Counted from the first letter of the stretch, positions 43,890 to 52,788 are shown. The stretch: DNA of 64,000 nucleotides from Burkholderia sp. BCC0322 (GCF_902833045.1 NZ_CADFDU010000009.1:124001-188000); one strand, 5' to 3'. Notes: a model not told the origin generated them from the sequence alone. Program-made: numbers and translations.

Positions 43890-44363
43890 ATGAATCAACG
43901 GGTGTGGGTGGTCTGCATGGTGCTTGCGTTGGCCGCGTGCGCGGGTGCGGAACGGAACGCGGCCTTCCGGTCGATGGAAACGCAATTGTTCGCGACGCGC
44001 CAGGCCGCCGCGCTGCCGTGTCCGACGCCTGCCGAATGCGATCGTGCATGGAACTTCGCACGCCGCTACGTCGAAACGCATTCGTCGACCCGGATCACGC
44101 GCGCCGGTGCGGAGACGATCGAAACGGCGCCTCCGTTTCTGGCCGGAGAGGTGTATCTGTGGGCTTCCCGGACGGCCTCGGGGAGCGGCGCTTCGGTGAT
44201 CCGGATCAAGGCGATGTGCAAGGGCATGTACGACAGTGATGGCGGCCCGGGGTGGCAGTACGACGCATGCGCGACGAAGATCCTCGACATCGAGCGAGGC
44301 TTCCGGTCATACGGAAACCCGGCGCGTTCGTCCGACGCGCCGAAGACGCCCGTCGCGCCGTGA
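43890..44363 (+). CDS. Predicted lipoprotein of unknown function
   Basis: A 157-aa protein with a short signal peptide ending LALAAC; the lipid-acceptor Cys is at about residue 16. The mature part has PCPTPAECDRAWNFARRYVETHSSTRI and a further Cys pair (MCKGMYDSD...YDACATKI), perhaps disulfide-bonded. It resembles exported proteins of Burkholderia with no assigned role. ATG 43890 is chosen because it starts the signal peptide; ATG 43869 is also possible. It follows an FNR-type box. Confidence 0.75.
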   Translation: MNQRVWVVCMVLALAACAGAERNAAFRSMETQLFATRQAAALPCPTPAECDRAWNFARRYVETHSSTRITRAGAETIETAPPFLAGEVYLWASRTASGSGASVIRIKAMCKGMYDSDGGPGWQYDACATKILDIERGFRSYGNPARSSDAPKTPVAP

Positions 44364-44417
44364 TGATCCCGCGTTTCGTGCCCGCTCGCGGGCCGGTTTT
44401 TCCGTGATTTCGAACCG

Positions 44418-44431
44418 TTGACTTCCATCAA
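44418..44431. promoter_or_regulatory. FNR/ANR-type box
   Basis: TTGAC-TTCC-ATCAA. Predicted start near 44466, 44 bases before the universal stress protein ATG 44510. Confidence 0.7.
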
Positions 44432-44509
44432 CGCCCGCTTCCGTCGAACGCCGATGATGAAAGCCAATCCGAACGCCGCCAGCGCGTCGGTTCATCCAGC
44501 GAGGTCGGT

Positions 44510-44980
44510 ATGTACATGAACATCATGGTCGCCGTGGACGGCAGTCCTTCATCGCAACGGGCGCTCGACGAGGGCCTGAAGGTGGCGCGAGCGTGCGGCG
44601 CCCGCCTGTTCGCGGTTTTCGTCGTCGACAAGTCGCTGCTGATCACGTTCGGCGGACGCATGGACCCGGATGCACTGCTCGCCGAGATCCGGCGCGACGG
44701 TGCGTCGGTCCTGCGACGCGAGGAACGGACCATCGCGCACGCGGCTGTCAACGGCGAGACGGAACTCATCGAGACCGAGATCGGCGAGAGTGTCGCCGAA
44801 CGGCTGCAGCGCTACGTCGCCGACCGGTCGATCGATCTGGCCGTGATCGGTACCCATGGGCGGCGCGGGGTCCGGCGGCTGTTCCTTGGCAGCGTCGCCG
44901 AACGGTTCCTGCGCGGATCGAGCTGCCCGGTGCTGCTCGTGCGCGCCGGCGACGCCGCACCGGCTGCCGCGGCGGCGTAG
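44510..44980 (+). CDS. Universal stress protein (UspA family)
   Basis: A 156-aa single-domain Usp. The start MNIMVAVDGSPSSQRAL and the ATP-binding loop GTHGRRGVRRLFLGSVAERFLR (G-2X-G-9X-G-S) are both intact, so nucleotide binding is likely. Usp proteins raise survival during arrest and oxygen loss. Two starts (44510, 44516) are in frame. Sequence style is close to the Usp genes at 55944 and 57293. It follows an FNR-type box with ideal spacing and precedes the DUF1488-like gene. Confidence 0.9.
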   Translation: MYMNIMVAVDGSPSSQRALDEGLKVARACGARLFAVFVVDKSLLITFGGRMDPDALLAEIRRDGASVLRREERTIAHAAVNGETELIETEIGESVAERLQRYVADRSIDLAVIGTHGRRGVRRLFLGSVAERFLRGSSCPVLLVRAGDAAPAAAAA

Positions 44981-45045
44981 GACCGCCGTGCGCGGCGCGC
45001 TGCCAGCCGGCGCCCGCCCATGCGTAACCTGCCGAGGTGACCATC

Positions 45046-45321
45046 ATGCAGATCTCCTTTCCTTCCGAACATCCGACCTATTGCGGCCTGGATCCGGCAT
45101 TGACCTTTCCGGCGCTGGTCGAAGGCCGTCGCGTGCGCTGCGCGATCACCGCGGAAGCGCTGGAGGATCACTTCCGCGCGGCGTCGCCGCGCGAACAGGA
45201 TCTCGTGGACGCGTTCGCGCGCCACCGGCCCGCGATCGAGCGCGCCGCACGGTGCCTGCTCGAGGAAATGGGCGGCCGGCCTATCCTGCTCCACAGCGGC
45301 TATTTCCGGTTTTGCACGTGA
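45046..45321 (+). CDS. DUF1488-like small protein
   Basis: A 91-aa protein: an N-terminal beta part (ISFPSEHPTYCGLDPALTFPALVEGRRVRCAITAEAL) and C-terminal helices (VDAFARHRPAIERAARCLLEE), the layout of DUF1488 proteins, whose role is unknown. GAGGTG lies six bases before ATG 45046. It follows the Usp gene by 65 bp and may share its promoter. Confidence 0.72.
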   Translation: MQISFPSEHPTYCGLDPALTFPALVEGRRVRCAITAEALEDHFRAASPREQDLVDAFARHRPAIERAARCLLEEMGGRPILLHSGYFRFCT

Positions 45322-45334
45322 GCGTCCGCGGCCG

Positions 45335-45348
45335 TTGACGCGCGTCAA
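45335..45348. promoter_or_regulatory. FNR/ANR-type box
   Basis: TTGAC-GCGC-GTCAA, a perfect palindrome including the spacer. Predicted start near 45383, 119 bases before hsp20. Confidence 0.7.
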
Positions 45349-45501
45349 ACCCAAGACGATGCGGGAAGTTACGCTGGAATCCTGATGATCGTTCGTCCGT
45401 TGCGCGGCATACGGCGCCGCGTCAATCCGGTCTTAGTCATGGCTTCGCGCGGGCGGGACGAACGCGCAGGCCGCCTGTCTATCGTTCTAGGAGTAGGAAT
45501 C

Positions 45502-45936
45502 ATGAGCAATGTCTCGCGTTACGATCCGTTTTCGATCGAACCCGTCGCCGACTTGTTTCAGGGGCTGTTCAGGCCGCTGCGCGGGATGACGCTGACGGAC
45601 GAGCCCGATCTGGCCTCGATGAAGATCGACGTGACGGAAAGCGACGATGCGTACAAGGTCAACGCGGAGCTGCCGGGCGTCGCCAAGGACGATATCGACG
45701 TCCAGGTGACAGGCAGCACGGTATCGATCAACGCGAAGATCGAGCGCAACAAGGAGCAGAAGGACGGCGAGCGCGTGATCCGGCGCGAGCGCTACAGCGG
45801 CGCGATCAGCCGTTCGTTCTCGCTGTCGGGCGAGATCGACGATGCGAACGCCACGGCGACCTACCAGGACGGCGTGCTGTCGCTGACGTTGCCGAAGAAG
45901 GCACCGCTCGCGCAGAAGAAACTGACGATCGGCTGA
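45502..45936 (+). CDS. Small heat-shock protein, Hsp20/alpha-crystallin family
   Basis: A 144-aa chaperone that holds unfolding proteins without ATP. The alpha-crystallin domain spans about residues 38-140 (MKIDVTESDDAYKVNAELPGVAKDDIDVQV...YQDGVLSLTLPKKA). The C-terminal anchoring motif is reduced (KKLTIG). A clear AGGAGTAGGA precedes the ATG. The leader from the FNR-type box is about 119 bases; no ROSE-type thermometer hairpin was evident to me. Confidence 0.93.
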   Translation: MSNVSRYDPFSIEPVADLFQGLFRPLRGMTLTDEPDLASMKIDVTESDDAYKVNAELPGVAKDDIDVQVTGSTVSINAKIERNKEQKDGERVIRRERYSGAISRSFSLSGEIDDANATATYQDGVLSLTLPKKAPLAQKKLTIG

Positions 45937-46020
45937 TCGGGCGGCACACGTCGCCCGCAGGGAGATGCCGGCGCGTGGAGCGATCCGCGCGCCGTTTCTT
46001 TTCAACGCCCGCCAGGGCGC

Positions 46021-46686
46021 TCACGCATGCGATGCCGCACCGCCGGCCCGGTAGCCGACCGTCTGCGCGAGGATCGGGAGTTCGTCCTCGTTCAGCCGCA
46101 GCGCGTCGGCAAGCGCGCGGTGGTTGATCCAGCCGCGCACGACCGTGCCGAGCCCGGCGGCTGCGCAGAAGAGCGACACGTTCTGCGCGATGGCGCCGGC
46201 CGCGATCGCCGAGAACACGTCGCGTTGTTGCGGCGGCATGTCGAGGATCGCCGAGGTCCGGACGACGTAGACGAGATCCAGCGGCGCACGGCCGACGAAA
46301 TCCTGGTAACCGGTCAGGTTGCGGGCATCCACCGCGTGTTTCAGCACGAGCCGATGCGCGGGCGCGTCGTAGCGATAGACGCCGCACGGCAGCGCGACAT
46401 ATACGTCGATTTCGTGGAACGCATGCGCGGACGGCGCGGTGCGGCCGCCGCCGGCCGGCCGGTTGACGCCGTCCGCGGCCCATAGCATCGCGCCGAGCGT
46501 CGCGGGCGGCAGCGGTGTAGCGGCGAATTCGCGGGAACTCATTCTTGTCGCGAGTGCCATCATCAATGTCGGGCCGCCGTCGAGGTCCGGACGCGGCAGG
46601 TCGATGAGGGCCGGGGATTCGCCCTGTGGCGAGACCGGCTGTGCCGGCGGCGCCGGCGAATAGGCCAGCAGTTGCTGTTCCGTCAT
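46021..46686 (-). CDS. Nitroreductase-family protein (SagB-like)
   Basis: A 221-aa FMN-dependent oxidoreductase of the nitroreductase fold. Visible marks: SSREFAATPLPPATLGAMLWAADGVNRP, typical of the SagB-type group, and FSAIAAGAIAQNVSLFCAAAGLGTVVRGW at the dimer and flavin site. Members reduce nitro compounds or quinones, or oxidise azolines; no peptide-toxin genes are nearby, so general redox use is likelier. An FNR-type box lies at an ideal distance. Confidence 0.85.
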   Translation of the reverse strand: MTEQQLLAYSPAPPAQPVSPQGESPALIDLPRPDLDGGPTLMMALATRMSSREFAATPLPPATLGAMLWAADGVNRPAGGGRTAPSAHAFHEIDVYVALPCGVYRYDAPAHRLVLKHAVDARNLTGYQDFVGRAPLDLVYVVRTSAILDMPPQQRDVFSAIAAGAIAQNVSLFCAAAGLGTVVRGWINHRALADALRLNEDELPILAQTVGYRAGGAASHA

Positions 46687-46770
46687 GTGAGTCTCCTTGG
46701 AGCGTCGCCGTGCTTGCCTGGGACATCGCGCATCGGCGATCTCACGATAAGGCGGCCGGGCCGCGCCGGC

Positions 46771-46784
46771 TTGACCTCCGTCAA
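46771..46784. promoter_or_regulatory. FNR/ANR-type box
   Basis: TTGAC-CTCC-GTCAA, perfect half-sites. Predicted minus-strand start near 46736, 50 bases before the nitroreductase gene. Confidence 0.7.
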
Positions 46785-46826
46785 GCGGTGCGCCGGCCGG
46801 CTGTGACGTCCATCGTGCGGCGTCCG

Positions 46827-46840
46827 TTGACCTGCATCAG
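46827..46840. promoter_or_regulatory. FNR/ANR-type box
   Basis: TTGAC-CTGC-ATCAG, one mismatch. Predicted plus-strand start near 46875, 42 bases before the BON protein. Confidence 0.62.
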
Positions 46841-46916
46841 CGATCCCTGGCCGCGCGTGTGCAAATCTGGAGATGTGCGGCGGACTGGCGCGCCGCAACT
46901 CATAGGAGTGCAGGCG

Positions 46917-47567
46917 ATGAAGACCGACAAGCAGTTGAAGCAGGACGTTCAGGACGAACTGGAGTCCGACCCGGCGATCGACGCGACTCGTATCGGTGTC
47001 GAGGTCGTCAACCGGATCGTGACGCTCTCGGGCCACCCGCCGAGCTACGCGGAGAAACTGGCGATCGAGCGGGCGGCGAACCGCGTGGCCGGCGTCAAGG
47101 CGCTCGTCGTCGACATGACCGTGCATCTGCCGGACGACGACGTCCGCACCGACGAGGACATTGCGAACGCGGTGCGTTCGGTGCTGCACTGGACGGTCGG
47201 GCTGCACGACGACACGGTGAAGGTACAGGTCGAACACGGCTGGATCACGCTGTCCGGCAGGGTCGATTGGGCGTACCAGAGCCATATGGCCGTCCGGGCG
47301 ATCTCGCAGATGCGCAGCGTGACCGGCGTGACCGATCATATCGCGGTGCAGGGGGCGGTCGGGTCGGCCGACATCGGCGGCAACATCAAGCGCGCGATCA
47401 TGCGCCATGCCGAGCGCGAGGCGAAGCACATCGCGATCGAGGTGCGTGACGGCACCGTGCGGCTGACGGGCAAGGTCGGCTCGTTCTCCGAGCGCAAGGC
47501 CGTGCGCGGTGCGGCATGGTCGGCGCGCGGCGTGCGCGCCGTCGTCGACGACCTGGTCGTAGAGTAA
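46917..47567 (+). CDS. Triple BON-domain protein
   Basis: A 216-aa protein of three BON repeats: DPAIDATRIGVEVVNRIVTLSG, then TVGLHDDTVKVQVEHGWITLSGRV, then AEREAKHIAIEVRDGTVRLTGKVG, each followed by a VxGV/ARGV helix. BON domains bind membranes or phospholipids and are seen in OsmY-like stress proteins; there is no signal peptide here, so it should be cytoplasmic. AGGAG precedes the start. The 79-aa paralogue gene follows after 52 bp. Confidence 0.9.
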   Translation: MKTDKQLKQDVQDELESDPAIDATRIGVEVVNRIVTLSGHPPSYAEKLAIERAANRVAGVKALVVDMTVHLPDDDVRTDEDIANAVRSVLHWTVGLHDDTVKVQVEHGWITLSGRVDWAYQSHMAVRAISQMRSVTGVTDHIAVQGAVGSADIGGNIKRAIMRHAEREAKHIAIEVRDGTVRLTGKVGSFSERKAVRGAAWSARGVRAVVDDLVVE

Positions 47568-47619
47568 CGCCGGCAAGCGGTAACCGGATGTGCGGTCCGC
47601 GCGGAAGAGGAGGAGTCAG

Positions 47620-47859
47620 ATGACACTGTCAGGCGAGGTACACGATGCGGACTGGTCGGTGACGATCGAGACGATCGCCACCGGAACGGGCGGTTACCGT
47701 TGCAGGATCCATGTGACATTGATGTCGCCGGAGGGCGCGTGCGAGCGCACGTTCGCGCACAGCCGGACCCACGACACCGAGCGCGAAGCCGCGATCGACG
47801 GGCTGCGCACCGGGATGACGTGGGTAGAAATGAGAAAGTCGAACACGTTCACGGTTTGA
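47620..47859 (+). CDS. Small conserved protein, 79 aa (paralogue of 31173)
   Basis: This is the second copy of the compact protein at 31173-31412, equal in length and similar from end to end (MTLSGEVHDADWSV, GGYRCRIHV, TEREAAIDGLRTGMTWVEM). Function unknown. A very strong GAGGAGGAG precedes the ATG. It lies last in the BON operon, just before a strong hairpin. In both places it follows a nucleotide- or membrane-binding protein gene (CBS there, BON here). Confidence 0.78.
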   Translation: MTLSGEVHDADWSVTIETIATGTGGYRCRIHVTLMSPEGACERTFAHSRTHDTEREAAIDGLRTGMTWVEMRKSNTFTV

Positions 47860-47865
47860 GGTCGC

Positions 47866-47894
47866 GGCACCCGTGCGCGTGTCGCACGGGTGCC
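47866..47894. terminator. Strong hairpin terminator
   Basis: GGCACCCGTGCG (47866-47877) and CGCACGGGTGCC (47883-47894) pair perfectly over 12 bp with a 5-base loop. It lies between convergent units, seven bases after the 79-aa gene. Confidence 0.7.
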
Positions 47895-47951
47895 GGCGTT
47901 TCGTTCGCCACGCGATGCAATCGATGCCGCATCGCGTGTGCATCGACATGC

Positions 47952-49718
47952 CTAGCCGTCGGACCGATCACGGGTGGAAAGCCGTTGCGCGGTGCGCGTG
48001 ACCGGTTCGTCGTCGCGCGCATGTCTGCGTTGTCGCCCGACATGATGCGCGACGGCATCGGTCACGGTCGGAAAGAAACAGGCGGAACCGAATACGTCGA
48101 ACAGCCCGTAGGCGCGCAGGCGATCCTTCACCGGGCCCTTCATTTCCGCGAAGTCGAGCCCGATTTTCTGCTCCCGGAGTTCCTCACAAAGCATCACGAG
48201 CCGGTCCGCGGCGCTGACGTCGATATCCGTGACGGGCTCGGCCGCGATGACGACGCGCGTGACCGGCGATGCCGATTTCGCGATGGCCGCGTGCAGATGC
48301 TCGCAGAAAATCTCGACATTCGCATAGAAGAGCGGTGCATCCCAGCGGAACAGCAGGAGCCCCGGTGTCAGCACGGCGTCTGGATGGCGCGCGACGTCGT
48401 GATAGCCGCGCACACCGGCCAGCCGGCCCAGCACCGCATCGTACGGATGCCACGCGCGCCACACGAACGACAGCAGCGACAGCGCGCTGGCGAGCAGGAT
48501 GCCGGGCACGACACCCAGGCCGATCACGCCGGCAAAGCACAGCACCGCGATCAGGCATTCGCCGCGACGCATCCGGTACAGTCGGACGACGCTGCGGACG
48601 TCCGCGATGCCGAACGCCGCGTACATCACGACGGCGGCCAGCGCCGCGCGTGGGACGAGGGTCAGCAGCGCGGGCGCGGCAACGAGCAGGAGCGCGATGC
48701 ACGCGGCCGCGACGAGATTCGTGACCTGGCTTTGCGCGCCCGCGGCAATCGCGACGGGCGTACGCGATGCGCTACTGCTGACCGCGCAGCCCTGCATCAC
48801 GCCGGCCAGCAGATTGGCGGCGCCCAGTGCGACCAGTTCCTGGTTGCGGTCCGGCGTGTCGCGCGCGCGCGTGGACAGGGCGCGCGACAGCATGCTGATG
48901 TCGGCGAAGGACACCAGTGCGACGGCGATCGAGCCGGACGCAAGCGCGCTCAGGTCGGCGAAGGAGACGAGCGGTAGGTGCGGCACGGGCGCGCCTGCAG
49001 GCAGCACGCCGACCGTCGCGATGCCGTGCAGCGGCGCCACCTGGGCGACGACGGTCGCCGCCAGCACCGCGATCAATACGCCGGGCGCACACGGCACCAA
49101 GCGTTTCATCAGGAAGATCGTTGCGAGCGCACCGATGCCCAGCGCGCTTGCAGAGAGCGAGAACCGGCGTTCGGCGAGGGCTTGCACGATGCGAGGCACG
49201 CTGGAGAACACGTCGCCGCCCGCTGGCGGCATGCCCAGCAGTTCAGGCAACCGGCCGATCGCGAGCGCAATGGCGATGCCGTTCAGGTAGCCATACTGGA
49301 TCGGGCGCGACAGCAAATCGGTGACGAAGCCGAGGCGGAGTGTGCCTAGCAGGACGCAGATCGTGCCGGCCGACAGCGCCAGCGCGCCGGCGAGTGCGAT
49401 GGCGCGCTGCGGATCGTGGCCGGCGAGCGGGGCGATGGCGCCGGCAATCAGCGCGGCCAGCGCCGAATCGGGGCCGAGGACGAGGATCTGGCTCGGGCCG
49501 AGCAGGGCATACGCGAGCAACGCGGCGATCGACGCATAGAGCCCCGTGATGGCGGGCAGGCCGGCCGCCTGGGCATAGCTCATGCCGACGGGCACCAGCA
49601 CGGCCGACAGCGCGATGCCCGCATAGAGATCGCGCGAGAGCCATGTGCGCCGGTAGTTCACGAGCAGCGCGATACCCGGGAAAAGATGGGCGACGCGCGC
49701 GGAAAGGGGCCGGTTCAT
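47952..49718 (-). CDS. SulP-family anion transporter with STAS domain
   Basis: A 588-aa inner-membrane transporter. The first 420 residues hold the SulP helices, opening with LSRDLYAGIALSAVLVPVGMSYAQAAGLP and with LGPDSALAALIAG. The last 150 carry a STAS domain (LFRWDAPLFYANVEIFCEHL...SAADRLVMLCEEL). SulP proteins move sulfate, bicarbonate or dicarboxylates; the ion here is not predictable. It is the last gene of a minus-strand run beginning at 52718. Confidence 0.9.
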   Translation of the reverse strand: MNRPLSARVAHLFPGIALLVNYRRTWLSRDLYAGIALSAVLVPVGMSYAQAAGLPAITGLYASIAALLAYALLGPSQILVLGPDSALAALIAGAIAPLAGHDPQRAIALAGALALSAGTICVLLGTLRLGFVTDLLSRPIQYGYLNGIAIALAIGRLPELLGMPPAGGDVFSSVPRIVQALAERRFSLSASALGIGALATIFLMKRLVPCAPGVLIAVLAATVVAQVAPLHGIATVGVLPAGAPVPHLPLVSFADLSALASGSIAVALVSFADISMLSRALSTRARDTPDRNQELVALGAANLLAGVMQGCAVSSSASRTPVAIAAGAQSQVTNLVAAACIALLLVAAPALLTLVPRAALAAVVMYAAFGIADVRSVVRLYRMRRGECLIAVLCFAGVIGLGVVPGILLASALSLLSFVWRAWHPYDAVLGRLAGVRGYHDVARHPDAVLTPGLLLFRWDAPLFYANVEIFCEHLHAAIAKSASPVTRVVIAAEPVTDIDVSAADRLVMLCEELREQKIGLDFAEMKGPVKDRLRAYGLFDVFGSACFFPTVTDAVAHHVGRQRRHARDDEPVTRTAQRLSTRDRSDG

Positions 49719-49913
49719 CGCGGCGTCATCCCGGCGATGTCCGGGAGAAAGGGATGGCTGGCGCCGGCCAGCGCAGGGTCACCGGGACGCGGCCAACCCG
49801 GGCAGACGGACGAAACGGCTGGGCGATAGGGGCCATCGCGTCGGGCGACGTGGCCGCTGCCGCCGCACCGGATGCGGGCGGCGCGGCACGGCCATGCGCG
49901 GCTTGAAGCGGTC

Positions 49914-50138
49914 TCAGGCGGCCTTGAGCGCCGACAGCTGCAGCGCCTGGGCGAAGCGGGCCAGCGTGGCGACCGATCCCGTCACGCTTTCGTACCGCTC
50001 GCGCCCGATCTGGGCGTCGAGGATCACGAGCATGCCGGCGTCGCGTGCGAGCGCGACGAGCGCCTGCGTGTCGAGCGCGGGTGCGTCGGATCGGCCGGCC
50101 TGATCGCCCGGATCGGGAAGATGGGTAGCGTGTGACAT
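49914..50138 (-). CDS. Small hypothetical protein, 74 aa
   Basis: A 74-aa acidic-to-neutral protein with one long helix (TQALVALARDAGMLVILDAQIGRERYESV) and a hydrophobic tail helix (LARFAQALQLSALKAA). Not recognised. AGGAGA lies seven bases before the ATG, which supports translation. It sits between the LOG-like and SulP genes on the same strand. Confidence 0.6.
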   Translation of the reverse strand: MSHATHLPDPGDQAGRSDAPALDTQALVALARDAGMLVILDAQIGRERYESVTGSVATLARFAQALQLSALKAA

Positions 50139-50277
50139 GACGATTCTCCTGATGGCCTCGAATCCGGATACCGTGCAGCCGTGATCCGTGAATCCAGTAT
50201 CGTCGCCGTGCCTGCGCGATTCAATCGGCGTACCCCGAAGCTGCGGTAGGAATCGTGCGGCGGGCGTCGGCGGATTC

Positions 50278-51306
50278 CTACATGGCACGCGGCTTCGGCG
50301 GTGCGCGACGGCGCACCGGCCGTGCCGCGCGCTGCCGCGCATACCAGCCGCCGATCGCGCGCCAGATGTCGGGGGCGGATTCGCAGTACGTGAACAGGTC
50401 GAGATCGCGGCGGTCGATCATCCCTTCGTCGGCGAGGAAGGCCAGGTCGACCGCGCGCCGCCAGTACGCTTCGCCGACGAGGATGACCGGCAGCGGCGGG
50501 ATCTTGCGCGTTTGCAGCAGCGTCAGGACTTCGAACAGCTCGTCGAACGTGCCGTAGCCGCCGGGGAAAAATACCGCCGCCTTCGCGCGTTCGAGCAGGT
50601 GCAGCTTGCGGATCGCGAAATAGTGAAACCGGAAGTGGAGATCGGGGGTGATGTACGGATTCGGCGCCTGTTCGCGCGGCAGCTCGATGTTCAAGCCGAT
50701 GCTCGGCGCGCCGCGCTCGTACGCGCCGCGGTTCGCGGCCTCCATGATGCCGGGGCCGCCGCCGGTGACGACGGCGAGCCGCGCGGCTCGCGTGCACCGG
50801 TCGGCGTGGCCGACGATACGCCCGAATTCGCGCGCGACGCGGTAATACACGCTGTGCTCGACGAGCCGGCTCGCCGCCGCGACGGCACGGCGTCGGCCCG
50901 CGTCGTGCGGGCGCGCCGCGAGCAGGCGATTGGCCTCGTTCAGCCGCGCGTTCGCGACGGCAGGGGCAACGATGCGCGTGCTGCCGTAGATCACGACGGC
51001 ATGACCGATGTGCTCTTGCTGCAGGCGTTCCTCGGCCTTCCAGTAGTCGAGCTGCAGCCGGATGCCGCGCATGCCCGCGCGTTGCAGGATGGCGGCATCG
51101 TCGTCGTCGGGCGTGCGCCTCGCGCGTTGGACGAGACGCGACGCGCGACGCGGGATGCGCTGGACGTCGTCGCCGCGGACGATCGCATCGGGCCGCGTGC
51201 GGGCGCGTTTGCCGCGCGCATTCGCGGGCGTCGCGCCGGTCGCGGTACGACGGCGCGCGTCGCCTCGTGCGAGACCGGCGGGAATGCGTTTGACGGCGGT
51301 CGTCAT
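50278..51306 (-). CDS. LOG-family (TIGR00730-type) Rossmann-fold protein
   Basis: A protein of up to 342 aa. The family signatures are GGGPGIMEAANRGAYE and PGGYGTFDELFE, which form the phosphoribohydrolase active site of LOG/PpnN proteins. These split nucleoside monophosphates to base and ribose phosphate. The first 75 residues (arginine-rich, MTTAVKRIPAGLARGDARRR) lie outside the domain and may reflect a start that is too early, although no better start is obvious. It fits with nucleotide recycling in resting cells. The gene follows the cytochrome c gene by 22 bp. Confidence 0.83.
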   Translation of the reverse strand: MTTAVKRIPAGLARGDARRRTATGATPANARGKRARTRPDAIVRGDDVQRIPRRASRLVQRARRTPDDDDAAILQRAGMRGIRLQLDYWKAEERLQQEHIGHAVVIYGSTRIVAPAVANARLNEANRLLAARPHDAGRRRAVAAASRLVEHSVYYRVAREFGRIVGHADRCTRAARLAVVTGGGPGIMEAANRGAYERGAPSIGLNIELPREQAPNPYITPDLHFRFHYFAIRKLHLLERAKAAVFFPGGYGTFDELFEVLTLLQTRKIPPLPVILVGEAYWRRAVDLAFLADEGMIDRRDLDLFTYCESAPDIWRAIGGWYARQRAARPVRRRAPPKPRAM

Positions 51307-51328
51307 GCGCTCTGGGGCGGCGGGCCGG

Positions 51329-51664
51329 TTACTGGCTCAGCACCCATTGCACGAGCTGATGTGCGTCGTCGGCGGACAGCGGGCCGCCGCGATCCTCGGC
51401 GGGCGGCATCGGCGTGTCGCCCCAGTGCACGCGGCCGCCGACGCGCAGCTTGCGTTCCAGTTCCGGCGCCGCCGCCGGATCGCCGCGGTAGCGCTGCGCG
51501 ATCTCGTGGAACGACGGCCCGAGGAACGTCATGTCGACCGTATGGCAAAACATGCAGTGCTGCGCATTGACGAGATCGGTCGGCTCGGGCACGGCCGTCT
51601 GCGCGGCGGCCAGGTTGGCCGCCGTGACGATCGCGCAGAAGGCAGCGTAGCGCGGGAGGTTCAT
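51329..51664 (-). CDS. Small soluble cytochrome c
   Basis: A 111-aa exported protein with a signal peptide (residues 1-22, ending AAAQ). The haem site is CMFCH (Cys37, Cys40, His41), and the axial Met is probably in DTPMPP. SADDAHQLVQWVLSQ is the usual C-terminal helix of c551-type cytochromes. It would carry electrons in the periplasm. It lies in the same run as the Acg-like nitroreductase, behind an FNR-type box, consistent with microaerobic respiration. Confidence 0.88.
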   Translation of the reverse strand: MNLPRYAAFCAIVTAANLAAAQTAVPEPTDLVNAQHCMFCHTVDMTFLGPSFHEIAQRYRGDPAAAPELERKLRVGGRVHWGDTPMPPAEDRGGPLSADDAHQLVQWVLSQ

Positions 51665-51716
51665 ATTGTTTTTCCTCGTCCGGATCGGAAGGGCCGTGAC
51701 GCGCCGCAGGGCGCGC

Positions 51717-52718
51717 TCACGAGACGACTTCGTCGAGCGGGCGGCGCGGCGAGTGCGGCGCATGCGGGCCGCGCCCGACGCGCAGCAGCAACTGCGGCTC
51801 GCCGTGCAGCCCGAGCATGTGGCGCAGGTGGGCGCGCAGCCCGGCCGTCTCGATCGGCTGGTTCAGGTACGACGCCGTATAGCCTGCGCGCGTCGCGACG
51901 AGCAGGACGCGCTCCAGCGCCTGGCCGGCGGCGAGCCACGCGTCGCGGTCGTCGCGCAGGGTCGACAGACAGACGATCAGCGGCGAGGCGCCGACGAGCT
52001 GGTGATGCAGCGCGGCCAGCCCATCGCCGAGATCGAAGGTTCGCACCGCCATCGTCACGACGGGCGCCGCGAAGTCCAGCAGCGTCGGCACGCCGGCCGC
52101 GAACGCCGGCATGCCGTCGACGTGCCGGCGCGGATCGATCCAGCTCGCCAGTTCGCGGCGAAAGCGCGGGTCCGCGAACTGCTGCTGATCGGCCTCCGCG
52201 ACCAGTTCGGCCACCCGTGCGCGATGCGCGATCGAGTCGACACAGGTGACCTCCGCGCCTTCGGCGACGCCGGCCGCGATCAGCTCGTGCTGCAGCGCGT
52301 CCGGCACGGCCGTCGATTCGAACGGCGCGCGCGTCGTGACGCGCTCCGGAATCGCATCGAACAGCGCGCCGAGCGACGCGTCGGAGTAGCCGTCGTCGCA
52401 AACGCGGATCATCGCCAGCAGGTCGGGATCGATATCGGACGGAAAGGTGCTGATCGTGTGGGCGAGCCCGGCGTGATCGAGCGCGACGCGCAGGTTGAGC
52501 AGGGCCGCGCCGCAGCTGATGATCAGCTCGCGATCGAACGGATCGATGACGGGCAACGCGCGCACGCGATCCGCGCAGACCGCGATCGTGGGGCCGTCGA
52601 CGATGAACCGCCACGGCTGCGAGTTGTGGCTGGACGGGGCCAGCACCGCGTAGGCCAGCAGCGACCTCAGAGCGTCCTCGGGACGGGTGCTTGCAGCCAA
52701 TGGGGGAGCGGATATCAT
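51717..52718 (-). CDS. Acg-like nitroreductase-family protein
   Basis: A 333-aa protein of the double-length nitroreductase-like Acg group: YAVLAPSSHNSQPWRF near the N-terminus binds flavin in ordinary members, and LVATRAGYTASYLNQPIE is the later conserved part. Mycobacterial Acg is hypoxia-induced and may store flavin rather than reduce nitro groups. I chose ATG 52718 (AGGAGA seven bases upstream); the longer reading has no ribosome site. The FNR-type box at 52789-52802 leaves a 36-base leader. Confidence 0.83.
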   Translation of the reverse strand: MISAPPLAASTRPEDALRSLLAYAVLAPSSHNSQPWRFIVDGPTIAVCADRVRALPVIDPFDRELIISCGAALLNLRVALDHAGLAHTISTFPSDIDPDLLAMIRVCDDGYSDASLGALFDAIPERVTTRAPFESTAVPDALQHELIAAGVAEGAEVTCVDSIAHRARVAELVAEADQQQFADPRFRRELASWIDPRRHVDGMPAFAAGVPTLLDFAAPVVTMAVRTFDLGDGLAALHHQLVGASPLIVCLSTLRDDRDAWLAAGQALERVLLVATRAGYTASYLNQPIETAGLRAHLRHMLGLHGEPQLLLRVGRGPHAPHSPRRPLDEVVS

Positions 52719-52788
52719 TCGAACATCTCCTGGGCGCCACACGCGGGCGTTATGCCACTTCATCGTGTCAGCAACCGTCCGAGCGTCG

